A stretch of DNA of 64,000 bases from Escallonia rubra (taxonomy: Eukaryota > Streptophyta > Magnoliopsida > Escalloniales > Escalloniaceae), in assembly GCA_033065855.1 (NCBI GenBank), contig JAVXUO010003005.1, forward strand, positions 62,001-126,000, given 5' to 3'. A program made the translations under genes and the position numbers. Positions within the stretch are counted from its first letter, which is position 1. Each line of letters begins with the position of its first letter. Below, in pieces: positions 10,198 through 22,081 of the stretch. The notes beneath the pieces were generated by a model, which saw only the letters and a list, made by a program, of their open reading frames with translations, searched no databases and was not told where the DNA came from.

Positions 10198-13100
10198 GAA
10201 ATCCATCAGAAAATAATGTCCTTATCAGGTTTCCATCAGCATCAAATTTATCTTCAAAAATTCTAGAGCCCATCCAAGATTACTGAATCTATATGACTTT
10301 AGTCTCATCTTCCATATGAGGCCATGAAAGCCTTGACCCATACTTCGTGATGATTTGTGAGAGTCCTAAAAGTTAAGTCCTAAACTTTCTTGTAAACGGG
10401 CCTCTTCTTTAGCTTTATCGAGAAATTTGATTTTCCTACTGCTGGAAAGTCCCAGTTCAATTATGTTCAAAGTATGTTCTCGATAGCTAAAAATCTTTCC
10501 AAATATGAGGTCACAGCCGATTGGTATAAGAATTTGACAGTAATAGAGGATTAGAGGCTATACTATTACTATTCACCTATGAGACGATGACGGTGTGAAT
10601 GGGTCTCCCAAACCAAAGACAGAGTAAGTTCTCGCATAAAAAAGAAATTGCTGTAAGATAAGGGAATAATTTGCTCGTAACCAAATTACCGACGAATCCA
10701 GCAAGTAAATTGAAATGTGAGAAACGCAGTCCTATGAGACAGACACACTGGTGTCCAGGGGTCTGTAGAATAGCTCCACGAGTCTTACACCGATTGCAAT
10801 ACCAGCGGATATCTCTGGATTCCTTAGTACAGAAGAACTGAGTCTAAGCACCAATACCTGAACAACCCTCAAAGAGCAAGGGCCTAGAGTGAAAAAAGCA
10901 AGGACAATACCTCATCTCAGTTGGTTCAGCTATTAATCACATATGAACCAAGAGCCACACATAGAGAAGCAACGGGCTACCCTAAACGCAATACTAGGTC
11001 TTGATGTAGTTCAATGATAGCATTGATGGTTTCTCCTAACTTTACCGGAAGTAAAGTCCTTCCTTGTAAGGACACTTCAGACACGAAGTCTGCTAACCTC
11101 ACATCAGCAACTCACAGACCCATAATGTAAAGATCCTTGGCAATAAGACATAGTGCCACCGCCACTGGAATACCTTGTCATGATTATCTGGATTATTAGC
11201 GAAATATTGCATCAGGGTAGAAAGAAGAATGTGCGTACCACGAATGAAACACTTCGCCCGTTCTGCAGTGACCTCCAGCAAGCGCATGAGAGACATGTGA
11301 TATCCCTCTTGCATGACATGAAAAAAAATAGATAGTTCCGTGGGGATATCCCTCAAAGTCACAAAATCCTCGTAATTAGGGCAAAGTTCATCGAGACTAA
11401 ACCAAAAGACGCGGTCTTGGGAATTCCAAAATTTGCAACCTTATCCTCATGGATGATAATTGTACGCAAACTCATGATTATTTTCAAACTAAGATGCCCA
11501 TCTACTTGAGTAAGCTCTACCTTATTAAAAAGCGTTGGCAAAGGATCGAAACTGGATCTAAAAACTGTCAGGCTTTTTTGTAGGCCATTGGGGTTCACTC
11601 TCGAAAATCAAAATCTTTTGCTATTTATAAAGGATGTATCCCAAATATACCCATAGAAAGAAAACACTTAGCTATACAAAGTTAGGACAGAAAAAAAAAA
11701 TTACAAAGTGATCGGACGAACCGAATAGTTTCTAATAAACTTGCTGACGAACTAGCCTCCCTTTTTATGTCTGCCTATGAGGATATAACTTGCTGACGAA
11801 CTGGCCAGTTTTACCTTAAAAAAATAAAATTTCTTCCTAACCATTTGTCCGGTTTTACTTGAAGAATAAATTCATTCCTGATCAACTGGCCAATGTTGTG
11901 CCCAAAATAAGTTTTCCAAAGGTATCCTCCTGACTAACCGGCCGGTTAGTATGTCTTGGGCAGTTTAGATAGGGCTAGTATGTTTGGATGCCAAAACCCT
12001 ATACCTGTCCTCAAACAATCAAACTCATTTGGTTTATAATCCAGCCCTCCTTTCTTTCTAAGCTATGTACATATACATGAAAAATAAAGCATTGCAAATA
12101 AAAGGTCTTCACTAATGACTAACAAAATGTAAGATCATGTCTAACAAAATGTAAGATCATGTCTAGCAAATGAGCTCCTAGACTAAGACTCCTAAACCTA
12201 ATCCCTCGACCTCATTTTCTCTTTGATATCTTCAAGATCGGTTGGTCATCTATGGATCCCTCCTCATCTCATTCTTCTTCATACTCCTCGCCCTCGGCTT
12301 TAGGGAAAAAACCTAGCATCAAGGGCTTGCTCATCACGTTCGGCTTCCCGTAAGTCTTGTGGAGCACCGTATACTCTAGGGTGGATCGACATGTTCGTAA
12401 TTTCTCCTTGCCCGTGGACAGTAAGGGGACTATAACTTTATCCTTGGTCACTTTCGGGATCTCCTTCTCTTTATTCAGCGCTAAATCGGTTTACAAGCGA
12501 GCCATAGGGCAACCCAACTCGTAGCTCTCATCATCTTCATGCCTTCTTTTTGTAAGACTGGTGTTCCCTCCGTCAGAGTTTTAGGAGTAGCCGTTGTAGA
12601 GTCTAGAGAACCCTGACCATGTCCAGTACTCAATCACCACCGGATGGCGGCATCAAAGGGGTAGGCATAGTCGCATCCGTAGTTTCTCCCAGTTGCCCAT
12701 AAACCTCAAGCATGTCATGGAGAGTTGACACCATGTATTTCAGGAAATTAATTATCCAGTAAGAATCTCTCAGTAATCCACTCGAAATACGTGAACAGGA
12801 ATTATGCAATTAGACTTGTGATAACATGAGCAAAAAGATAAGAGTCGAGAGATTATCGTCTTCAGCTAGCCAACTATTTTAGCCCGAACACTCCATCATC
12901 CCTTTTGGGGTTAGGGATTCTCTTGGTCTTGGAACTGTTCCCTCCTAGAAAAATAGGCACCGTCCAAGAAGGAAAATGGATGGCTTTTGTGCTTGCCTCT
13001 TCCATAGCCTCCATCTTTCTTTTCTCTCATCAGCTGGGCATGCTTGATTCTTCTCACCCACTCAGCCGTCAAAGGAGGAGCCAAATCCTCTCAGATGAAC

Positions 13101-13590
13101 GCTTGTATGTCCTAGGATCATTCGGCCATCTCGAAGAGGATACTGCTGTCCCTTTCAACAAACTCTGGCGTAGACCCCGATCCAAAATTCTCATCTTGTA
13201 CATCTCTACATGTGGAGGTTGAGATTCAAGGCTTGGCATCCGCATCGTACTAGAATAGCACCTGCTATCCTAAATAGAACTCTTTCTAAGAATAACTTAC
13301 TAGCAAAGCCAAACATCGGGTGAGCTCCAACTCCTCCCAGTATAGCACCTCCCCCCGCCATTTCAACAGTAATTCCTAAAAGAAATAATGGAGTCTCAAT
13401 TGAGGAAGTAAACAATGATACCCTTTTCTTTTGCCATTTCTAGTGGGATTCACACGACCAAGCTTTTAAGGTTTATGATCAACTGAAATTTGACAACAAT
13501 TGTGAACGCTAGAATTACTTACCAGCTACATGCTATTGGTATGTGAATATTCAAGAGAGAAAGTTACCAGGTGCTGAGTGAGGTTATTAA
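10198..13590. other. Unassigned sequence with short minus-strand ORFs
   Basis: Lies between the family R fragment and the PMD gene. Minus-strand ORFs at 11359-11598, 11099-11362 and 12269-12451 read on from each other loosely and may be downstream parts of the same decayed gene or retroelement as the PMD exon. I recognise no domain in them. A 22-bp tandem pair ('aacaaaatgtaagatcatgt') sits at about 12120-12162. A glycine-rich ORF at 13206-13415 (minus) has no family I can name. Confidence 0.4.
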
Positions 13591-13599
13591 AGCTCTCCC

Positions 13600-14540
13600 G
13601 CTATGCTCCCATGGATGCACAAGCCCACTCCTCTCTAAAATTCCACGGTCGATCTCGACTCAGCCTCTTGCCTCTGGGCCAATCACGGCGCACGCGACCC
13701 TAGAACCTCGAAAGACCAAATCTATGATAAAGAAAAGTAGTGAATAAGAATATGTTATATAGTGTATATGGAAGACCAAGAAAGGGTTAAAAGTAGAGAC
13801 GTACCTCCCATGCGTCACCCTAATCCCACGAATTTGAAGACTGAGAGCGGGATACCGAGCTCAGGGAATGATAAAGATAGGCCATAACCGGGGTACCCAA
13901 GTCATGCTCCCCAATCTAGCCCATATCCTCTAGTGCCCTCAAGCACCACAGCTGAACAGAGTCGTCCTCATTGCTAAAGAGAGTCTCCCCAGGCACATAG
14001 AACAGATAATCTCGAATTTACTGATCCACCACCACCTCGTTAGCATCCTTCAGAGTCATACTCCCATAATGAGACCGGACGATAACAAGTAAAATTGAAC
14101 TGCCTTTCTTAAAAGGCAGCTCGAATCCTAATAACTGCTCTATAAGATCACAGTCTCGATCGAAGTCATAAACCTGAGGAATCGGCCTGCCTTTCACACT
14201 AATACTAGTAGTAGTCGCAAAATAAAAATGGGTGAGAGTTGCCTCCCTGAATGGCAAGTGAAAAGTGTTGGTGGCACCCCACCTACGCTTAGCCAGAGTC
14301 AAGAGATGCTGGTAAAAACATGTAAACCGTTTAGGAAAAGTTCAAAGCCTGTGTCAGCTGTCAAGTCTTCCACCTCCTCCGATACATCTTCCTCCATTCA
14401 CATTCCAAAATTGATGAACCCATATATCTAATGTTTGAGGGAAGAGACTGCATAAATCAACGTAAGAAAATGGAGCGCTCAATGTAATATCCCGAACTTT
14501 TTTGAGCTGATTAAAATAATCATATGTGCTCCAAAACATA
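13600..14540 (-). pseudogene. Plant mobile domain (PMD) gene remnant
   Basis: Minus-strand translation from 14302 gives NTFHLPFREATLTHFYF, then SVKGRPIPQVYDF, the classic FHLP-GE-T-T / GRP block of PMD (PF10536; MAIN/MAIL-type and transposon-encoded). Downstream on the minus strand at about 13990-13880 come FYVPGETLFSNEDDSVQLW and HDLGTPVMAYLYHSLSS, which match the 'LEDL--IG---WG-AVLAYLYR-L' part of the same domain. A stop interrupts the second block. A plausible intron begins after about 13802 (minus-strand GAG|gtacgtctc) and ends near 13725 (tttatcatag). An upstream exon with FSYVDLCSLFPQ and DIWVHQFW is at 14354-14539. PMD ORFs occur both as host genes and as extra ORFs of plant gypsy elements; which one this was I cannot decide. 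Confidence 0.7.
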
Positions 14541-14999
14541 AACGGGCGATAAGTTTGAGCAACACTTGAATATTAGTAGAGTATGGAAGCTTAAAATGAT
14601 TTTGGGGTCAAAATGTAATTTTAAAACTTTGGGGGTGATTTTGAAAATATGAAAAATTTGGGGACAATTTTGCAATTTTGAAAATTTGGTTAAATTCTGA
14701 GTAATCTAATTTTGGACAATTGCGCCAAATAAATAGAAAATATTATCTTGGAATGCCACCACCTACTTGGTTAAATTCTGAGTAATCCAATTTCAATATA
14801 AAATTAGCTAAAGATAAAGTAGGAAAAAATCTGGAAAAAAATAATGAGGAAAAAAATGAAAAGAAAAAATAGAAACAAAACAAGAACATATAAGAAAACA
14901 GGGGAGGCTTCTCTATAGAGGAAGAAATCAAAGAGAGAATGAGAGTTTGAGAGATTTCCTTAAGGGTAATCTCTGTACCTTTCTCTCTGGTCTATATTT

Positions 15000-15480
15000 T
15001 CATTAAGGGTGTGTGTTTTCTGTGTGTGCAGCGTGTGTGTGTCACTCTGTGTGCATGAATGTGTGGGTGTATATATGTGGGTTCTCAGTGTTTGGGTGTG
15101 TATTATGTGGGGTAGTGTGTTTTAGGGTGTGTTTAGTGTGTATATGTGTGTGTAGGGGTAGGGGAGAGGGTTGTGAGTGTGTGTAGGTGTGTGTATCTCA
15201 GGTGTGTGAGTTTGTGTGTAATTGTGGTGTAATTACATGTGTTAAGTGTGTGTAAGAGGGAAATTAGGTGAGATTTGTGTGAGTTTTAGTGTGTGTCGTA
15301 TGCTAGTGTGTGACAGGGTGTGAAGAGTGCGTGTGTGGACATTGTTCGGGTGGGTGTGTTGTGTGTGATTTTGTGTGTGTCATGTGTGTATGAAATTGTT
15401 AATGTGTCTGTTTAGGTGCAATTAGGGTATGCAAGTGTTTTCAATATATGTTTGTGTTTGTGTGTGTGTGTGTGTGTGTG
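15000..15480. repeat. GT-rich tract inside family R LTR
   Basis: Irregular (GT)n/(TGTG) sequence ending in a pure (TG) run at about 15461-15480. The reverse-complement counterpart is the CA-rich tract at 58340-58660 in the other copy, so the tract belongs to the LTR family. Confidence 0.8.
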
Positions 15481-17012
15481 CTAAAATAAAGAAGAAAGGA
15501 ACTACGTGTGTTCCGATGTGTTTTAGTGTGGGTCTTGATTTGAATAGTACGTGTTATTGTCACTAAAGAGGCAAGGGGAGGGCGGCTAGGGTTATCAGCT
15601 TTGTGAGAATTTTTATAAATTGTTTGGATCAGAATCTGACAAAGTTCAAAACATTGACCCCCAATAATTTTATGAGACGTAAAATGTGAAATTATTTGGA
15701 AATTTTCCGTCTCCCGCAAAGGATGCTACATTAGGGTATCCATTAAAAGGAATTCTCGAATTATTTAATATAGCAAATTAAGTTATTTTAATCTAAAAAT
15801 TTTACAGAAATCTAAAATTACTGAGATGTTTCATTTTCTAAAATTTTGTGCCATTTCGAGGTCGATATCTATTTTTTGCAGAACCGAATTATAAGCATTC
15901 AATCTAGACACTGGTTCGGGATTTTCGGGCAAAAATTCCTAGAGACACGTTTTAGCCCAAAAATAACTTCAGGATGCTTAAATTAGTGTCTAAATGTGTT
16001 TTGGAGATTTTTCTGGTGCTAAAATTCTCAGGGGGTATTTTGGTAATTTGCTACATAGAAGGGGATATTTTGGTAATTTACCAATTAAAGGTACTTTTGG
16101 GTAAATTCACATACAGTAGGGATATTTTAGTGATTGTATTCATGGGAAGGCCGTTCTGGTGATTTGAGTATGAGAGGGGTGCTTTTGGTAATTTTACATC
16201 GATTGGCATTTTGGTAATTTTACGTACCCCGGTTGGGCCCGGGGGGGGGGGGGGGGTCATTCTAGGAGCATGCATGAGTTAGTATTGAGTTTATAATATC
16301 GTACTGTAGACTGTATTCTGACCATTTGATTGTTCGTTTAGGTTAAAGTAAAAAGACTTTCCAGTTATGATAATTTAACTTCGGATCCAAGTGAGGGTTT
16401 CTATCTGAACCCTGGTTAAGGATTTTTTAATCCAGACCCTAATCTCGATAAGTTGTGTTTGTAAGTATTTTTTCGATTTACTTATGGCTATTGTCGAATA
16501 CTGAGATATGCATTGATATCAGCATGTTGTTGCCAAGGAAACCCTAACATTGAACCTGAATCGGTTATTTGGAAATCTTATCAATACTCTCCTTTTATTG
16601 CATGCTGAGCAAATTCGATAATTGTTTGCATTCTCTCTTCTGAATTGTTGTGCCTAAATTCGATAATTGTTCGTCTTTGTTCTTGTCATTTGTTTGTGGC
16701 TGTTCTTGAATTCTAAGTGATGAATTGATATCATCATGTTAAATTGTCATTAAAACCCTAATTGATATCGGCTATTTGAATAAATGTTGATGCTCATATT
16801 TTTTTTTTGTTGCAAGTCAAGCATTCAATTTCTTGTTGATTCTATGATTGTTGTCTTCTATGTTGACTTGGGGGTCTGTTATAAGGCAAGCGTTATAAGG
16901 ATGGTCTATTCCTGCATCATACGGGGAACAAAGGCTAGTTCCTTGATCGATGGAAAGGGCTAGTTATTGTACATCATGCATGTGTACACTTTATGTGCAT
17001 TGCCTGAGTGGC

Positions 17013-19676
17013 TGTAATATCCTTGTTGTTGCTTAAAAAAAATCGTTATAAAAAAAAGGATTGGTCTGGCACCTACAAACGAAGGGGAATTAACACCTCA
17101 TTTTTCCAAGAGGTCGAGTGTGTGCATGTGGAGTAAAGTGGAAGTTAAGGTGGCATGCAAAATCTTTTCAAGGACAGTTGTTTGAGAGAGAATGTCAGAA
17201 AATACAACGGGAATCTCGGGATTCTTTCAACTCAGAATTTGTAAAGAAAAGGGAGAGGAAGAAAACACAAGAAACATAGTTCGATTTGGTGAAGAATTGA
17301 AGGAGTTATCGATCACCAAAATCATGAATAAATCAACATGAAGTGTGCGGGGCAGCTGATTGAGCGGGAAATTGAGGAAAAACCAAGAAGAATTTCGTAA
17401 AAAGATGAACAGAAGAGTTATAGAAGGGAGAGAAAGGAAGAATTTGCAAAAAACAGAAGGCATTTTTGTTGAGAATCTAAGAAGTTACGGGTCTTCAAAG
17501 TGAGGTGAAAACCAACATTGTGTGTGAGTTCTCTTCGTATTTTGATATGTGTTCTCGATGGATATGATTTCTTGTTAAATGAAGTTATGGTGTTCGATAG
17601 GTGGAAACGAAGTGAAATTAGAGTGGTTTAGGGGGGACTTGGAGTGGAATTAAATGGCTAATGGTATATGTGAGCATATTATGCATGTATGTGTGAAGAA
17701 GGGTGATGCTTCTGGAAATGAAAACCTGAAGAATGCAGCGTTGTGTGTGGGAAGTGATGAAAAATGTGTAAATTTGATCCATAAGTGATGAATAGTGACT
17801 GTAATTGTTGCTAATAGTCTTATTCTCTAATTATTATTTAAAACTTTATTTTGGAAACATATTTAAGCCAGAATTTGGCCAAACACAAAAGAAAAACTCA
17901 TGTTCGTTTTGGAAGATCTACACGTTGTAAATTTTTGGGATTTTTCTAGGTTTTCTAAGGATGTTAAATATATTTATCCTTAAAATAGGGTTTTGAACTT
18001 TTAAAAATACCAAATGAATGTATTTTAATCTGAAACTTTACGAAGACATTATGCAGGTGAGACACTTCAGTGTCTAAAATTTCATGACATTTTGATGGCG
18101 ATTGTTATTTTTAACAAAATTGGTTCCCTAGTGCTCAGTTTGGCTATCCGGATGGGACTTCTGAGCAAAAACTACACCGTATGGCTTTTCAGTCCAAAAA
18201 TCAGTTTATATTGTTTCAAAAAGATATTTTGAGACAATTTGGAGTATTTATTGGTGCAAGAGTTGGCATGGGGTGTTTAGGTCATTTTACATATGCCCAT
18301 GGGTGTTTTGGTAATTTTTCACACCCGGTGACGAATCTTGTGGAAACTCATAATTAAACAGCAAGAAGTATAAGAAATGAGGAAATTGAGTTTAAATAGG
18401 TACAAGAAGGATGGTAGTGCAATTGATGCACTTTATGGGCTTGGGCAAATCCGGTTAACGGATTAGCCGTAATAAGTTGGGAACCGATAAGCGGTGGGGG
18501 GGGGGGGGTAAGGTTGGGTGTGTTTTTTTTATTTTTAGGGCCGTCTAACAAGAAGGATTTTGTTTGATAGGTGATCCCATTGTTGAGAAAATCCGGAAGT
18601 GAGGGTTCATCGGCTATAAAGCCAAACAAGTAAGCATAATGCGGTTCCATTATGCTTACTTGTTGACGATGTTGACGATGCTTATGTTGAACTCCTATAT
18701 TTATGCTTGTACACCGGTTGATCTTATGACCCGATACTTCTTGTTGACTTATACTATTGAGGACTTAAGGTAGAATAAATTCCCTTAGTCCACCTGTTGA
18801 TGAGCCTGATACGTTGTTGATGACTTATGATAAAAAAAAACACTCTCTAAGTCACTCTTTTGATGAAAATCGTCTCTTTAATCTAGACAAGACTGAGATA
18901 AACACTCTGTATGAAGGGATATCAATAAGTGGAGGGCCAGTGAAGTGAAGTAACTGGCGGTTAATAAAAAAGAAAGTAACTAACAAAAAGAATGAAATGT
19001 GCTAGAGTCTGTCGTGTCGAGTCAAGCATGCATTACATTTGATTTTATTTGATGTTGCTGAATTTATTGTCTTGTTATTCTCATGATGATTATTTGCTTT
19101 AGTGTTTTCTCTCGCATTGCACTTGCATAGTCCATGAGTCTGTCCAAGTGGAAATGATGATATTCTGTTGAGCTTGAGCAACTCAGTCTGAACAAAGGTG
19201 ATGTATCAAGATTCAAGGCGATTGTAGATGTATGTTCTTGACATTCTTAAATTCATTGCCTTCATTGAGAAGTCATAATCGATTTTCTGATATTTTCGAA
19301 AGGGTTGTGCATTGTCCTCCTCGTATTATCCTTACTGAGCGATTTGTGTTCATTCCTTATCTAATGTGTTTTTCAGGTGCTAGGTTTGAACGAGGAGAAC
19401 CCTCGCGAAACGGTAAAGAGAAATTATGTTGAAGTTCTGAGAGGGATATGTCGTCACGATGATGTGAATTTGGTGTAAACACTAAGTTGTATTATGTTGT
19501 ATAGTTCCCGCTACAGCACGATGTGTACTTTCAAGGAATTTTTTTTGTAAGGAAATGTTGTGACGATCCTTTATGATCTTAAAATTGTAGTAGCTTGTTG
19601 TTGTATTAAATGGTGTGACGTTGACAGGATTTACATCTCAGCTCTGGTGACGTCACCTGGGTTGGGGGTGTCACAG
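17013..19676. mobile_element. Nested solo LTR inside the family R LTR
   Basis: The uninterrupted family R copy (around 50140-50160, other strand) shows the empty site 'cctgagtggcattgcc'. Here that site is split between 17012 and 19677, with gtggc present on both sides (17008-17012 and 19677-19681). The insert starts TGTAATATCC and ends GGGGTGTCACA(G). Its inside (about 17840-18340) is distantly similar to family R itself (same order of 'tctgaaa', 'tctaaaattt', 'ttttcagtccaaaaa', 'ttttggtaattt'), so it is a diverged relative. ORFs in it are not coding. Confidence 0.68.
18625..18664. repeat. Perfect 17-bp hairpin with 6-base loop
   Basis: The arm 18625-18641 (aacaagtaagcataatg) is the exact reverse complement of 18648-18664, with loop cggttc. 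It lies in the nested LTR. Function unknown. Confidence 0.9.
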
Positions 19677-20851
19677 GTGGCATTGCCTCTGACCGCGGTC
19701 AATGTTTGAAAAATGATTGGAAATGAATCTCTTGATATCTAATTGAAGGGGATTGAGTTGAAACTCTTCCCTGTATTGTGATCAAACTATTTTTGATTAT
19801 CTGGAACCCTTCCCCATACTGTTACCAAACTACCTGTGACTATTTTGTAATCTTTTGAAAGATTGTCCTCGAGTAAGATCTTGTCTCTCTTGTACAAATG
19901 CTTGTCCCGAACATAGGGAAATATCTTGATTTTGAAATACTTTTTGTGTGATTTGGCTTAAGTAATTTGGATCAATGATAATGCTCGAGTGATTAATCTG
20001 TGTGCATGATATGTTTTGATTTTGATACAGCTTAGCTTTGGCGGATTCGTTTAAAGATACTGGAAGCAAAACGCTAGAGTGTTATGTGTGATATGTAAAA
20101 TGGATATTGAATTGGTTTACCAATTGTTTGGGTTGCTAAGCCACGGTCACTCTTTAAAACGGTTGTTTTGAAAATGATTGTCTCAAACTATTTGTGCTTA
20201 TTTGAAACCCCTCCCTATATTATCTTTGAACTTGTTTTGAAATATTTTCGATAATCATCAATGTATCTTAAAATGATGGAATTGAAAATGATTTTGAAAT
20301 GATCTTTTTGGTATCTATTTACGATTGTTTATGATCGTTTTAATATCTATTTATGATGGTTTATGATCATTTTGGTACATGTTCATGATTGTTTGAAATG
20401 TTTGGAAAATTGTCATCGTATGGACTCCTTAATCGTTATCTAATTCCTTCGGTCGTTCCTTGAGAGACCTTACTGAGCTCTCAAAAGCTCCTCCTCATTT
20501 GATTCCTTTCTACAGGTAATCATCAACTGTAGAATGCTCGAGAATGAGTTTAGAGACTATGTGAGATTCTGGAGTGCCCACCACTATTTTAGTAATAGGA
20601 CTCCTGCGTGGGTCAGTACTGTTAATTCGTTCTGTAAAGAACTTGACTTTGTAAAGAACCTAGGTTTTAATATTTTAAGTTTAAGTATGTTTTTTCCCCT
20701 TTTTTTTGTAACCTTGTATTTTGAGGGATTTGAGTTAATGTTTAGTTAGAAATTCTAAAGTATGTGTCAGTAAATAGGGTTTGATGTGATGTGATAGGTT
20801 AACGCTCCAGGTGTTTAGGGCGACGGAGCTCTGAATTTTCGGGTCGTTACA

Positions 20852-21694
20852 CTCAGGAACCACCCGGTTTGAGCATGTAATTTACAAAGAGAAATAGAAT
20901 AATAGCATGTGGGACCATGGGTTACATGGTAAAAGCTTAGAACTGAATAGTCTACGTGTGTAAAAATTGGAGGCAAAGGATTAACCACATACATGATCCG
21001 TGGAAAACGTGCTATTGAGATGAGCAGCTTGATCCGAAGTGAGAATGCATTGATTATCGGTTTGAGTCGTTGGCCAGAATCGCGAGATGCGACCGATTTA
21101 GGGGTCTCCCTCTTGTCATCTCCTAGTTCTTTGAAACTCCATTGTTGTGAGGATATGATTTGAAGGAAGAATTAGAGGTTCTAACTCTCTGATCAACCGA
21201 TTGGTGTTTCCTTTTTTGTTTCTGCTCATCTAGCTCTACGATTAACCGATCGGTTCCCTCGATTAATCTTCCCAGCTCCCTGACCATTTAGTCGGTTCTA
21301 GGTATTTTAAAATTCCCTTAAAATAAAAAAATTCATTCCTACGTGCTTGTGTGTTTGCGTGAAATTTCTTTAGCTGCATGTGTGCCTAAGCAAATGTTTG
21401 AGTGTTTTCTATGCCCTTTATATACCCGTATGCATGTATGCTATTTTGCTTGCATGTCATCCTTTTCTAAAGTATTGGTAACTCCAATGACCCTACGAGT
21501 TTGTTGCTCAGTTCGGTGATGTTGTACGGTACAAGGCATCGCATACTTTGTTGCCAGAAGCAACACTTTTTCCATATAAATTTGATAAGTGGATTGATAT
21601 ATTTGGCACTCAATGACTAGCTGGCTTTGGACATTGCTGGCTCCAGCTTTGAGTGATATTTTTTAGTTTTTATCCTTATACTCAAGCAACCTTT
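20852..21694. other. No gene recognised
   Basis: Continuation of the host sequence of the family R insertion (it would have joined 14482 before insertion). It contains 'accgatcggtt'-like words that also occur near 11770-11950, suggesting both sides belong to one older element. No coding sequence seen. Confidence 0.45.
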
Positions 21695-21980
21695 CTTGTC
21701 TGTCGACCATTCAAATTAATTTGGTGGCTCTGATAACAGACAAGATTCCTTTTTGTTATCTATATTTAGACGAGCATTCATATCAATTTGGGGCTCCGGT
21801 ATCTAGATATAAGGCTCCATCCGTCGACCACTCAAATCAATTTGGTGGCTCCGACAACAAACATAGTTATTATTCTTTTTATACATCTAGACGACCATCT
21901 AAACCGATTTGGTAGCTTCTCTATCGAGTTATAGGCATTTGTCTGTCGACTATTCAAATCGATTTGGTGGCTCCGGCAAT
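21695..21980 (+). repeat. Degenerate 60-bp minisatellite, five units
   Basis: The word 'cgaccattcaaatcaatttg' followed by 'gtggctcc' recurs with changes near 21700, 21764, 21824, 21886 and 21943, at about 60-bp steps. Alternate units resemble each other more (units 1, 3 and 5 carry 'gtcgac'; units 2 and 4 carry 'tagacga'), so the true period may be about 120 bp. Confidence 0.75.
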
Positions 21981-22081
21981 TGACAAAGTTTGTTCATTTG
22001 ATCACTCAATGACCAACAATTGTGATTGTTGGTTCTCACTTCGAGCGATACCTCTTTTTCTAAACAATATTGGTCTGATTC

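Larger units (their letters stand above)
14483..20851. mobile_element. Solo LTR of family R, interrupted by a second LTR
   Basis: Begins TGTAATATCCCGAAC and ends TTTTCGGGTCGTTACA, so its two ends are imperfect inverted repeats of each other, as in several plant gypsy LTRs. Flanks are ctcaa (14478-14482) and ctcag (20852-20856), a 5-bp target duplication with one change. Without the nested insert (17013-19676) it is about 3.7 kb. No gag or pol is present, so it fits a solo LTR. Copies of the same sequence lie at 9760-10197, 51050-51963, and 49462-50372 plus 57124-58686. A GT-rich zone at 15000-15480 and 'ttttggtaattt' repeats at 16030-16240 are internal features. Orientation of the parent element is unknown. 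Confidence 0.72.

Noticed and set aside
13206-13415. Glycine-rich, hydrophobic minus-strand ORF (about 69 aa)
   Set aside because: I first suspected organelle DNA, but could not match it to any plastid or mitochondrial protein I know; left unassigned.
9987-14700. Inverted repeats around the PMD gene as terminal repeats of a large MULE
   Set aside because: Both arms begin with the LTR start TGTAATAT facing outward and match the start of the family R LTR; they are separate LTR copies, and the right one has its own target duplication.
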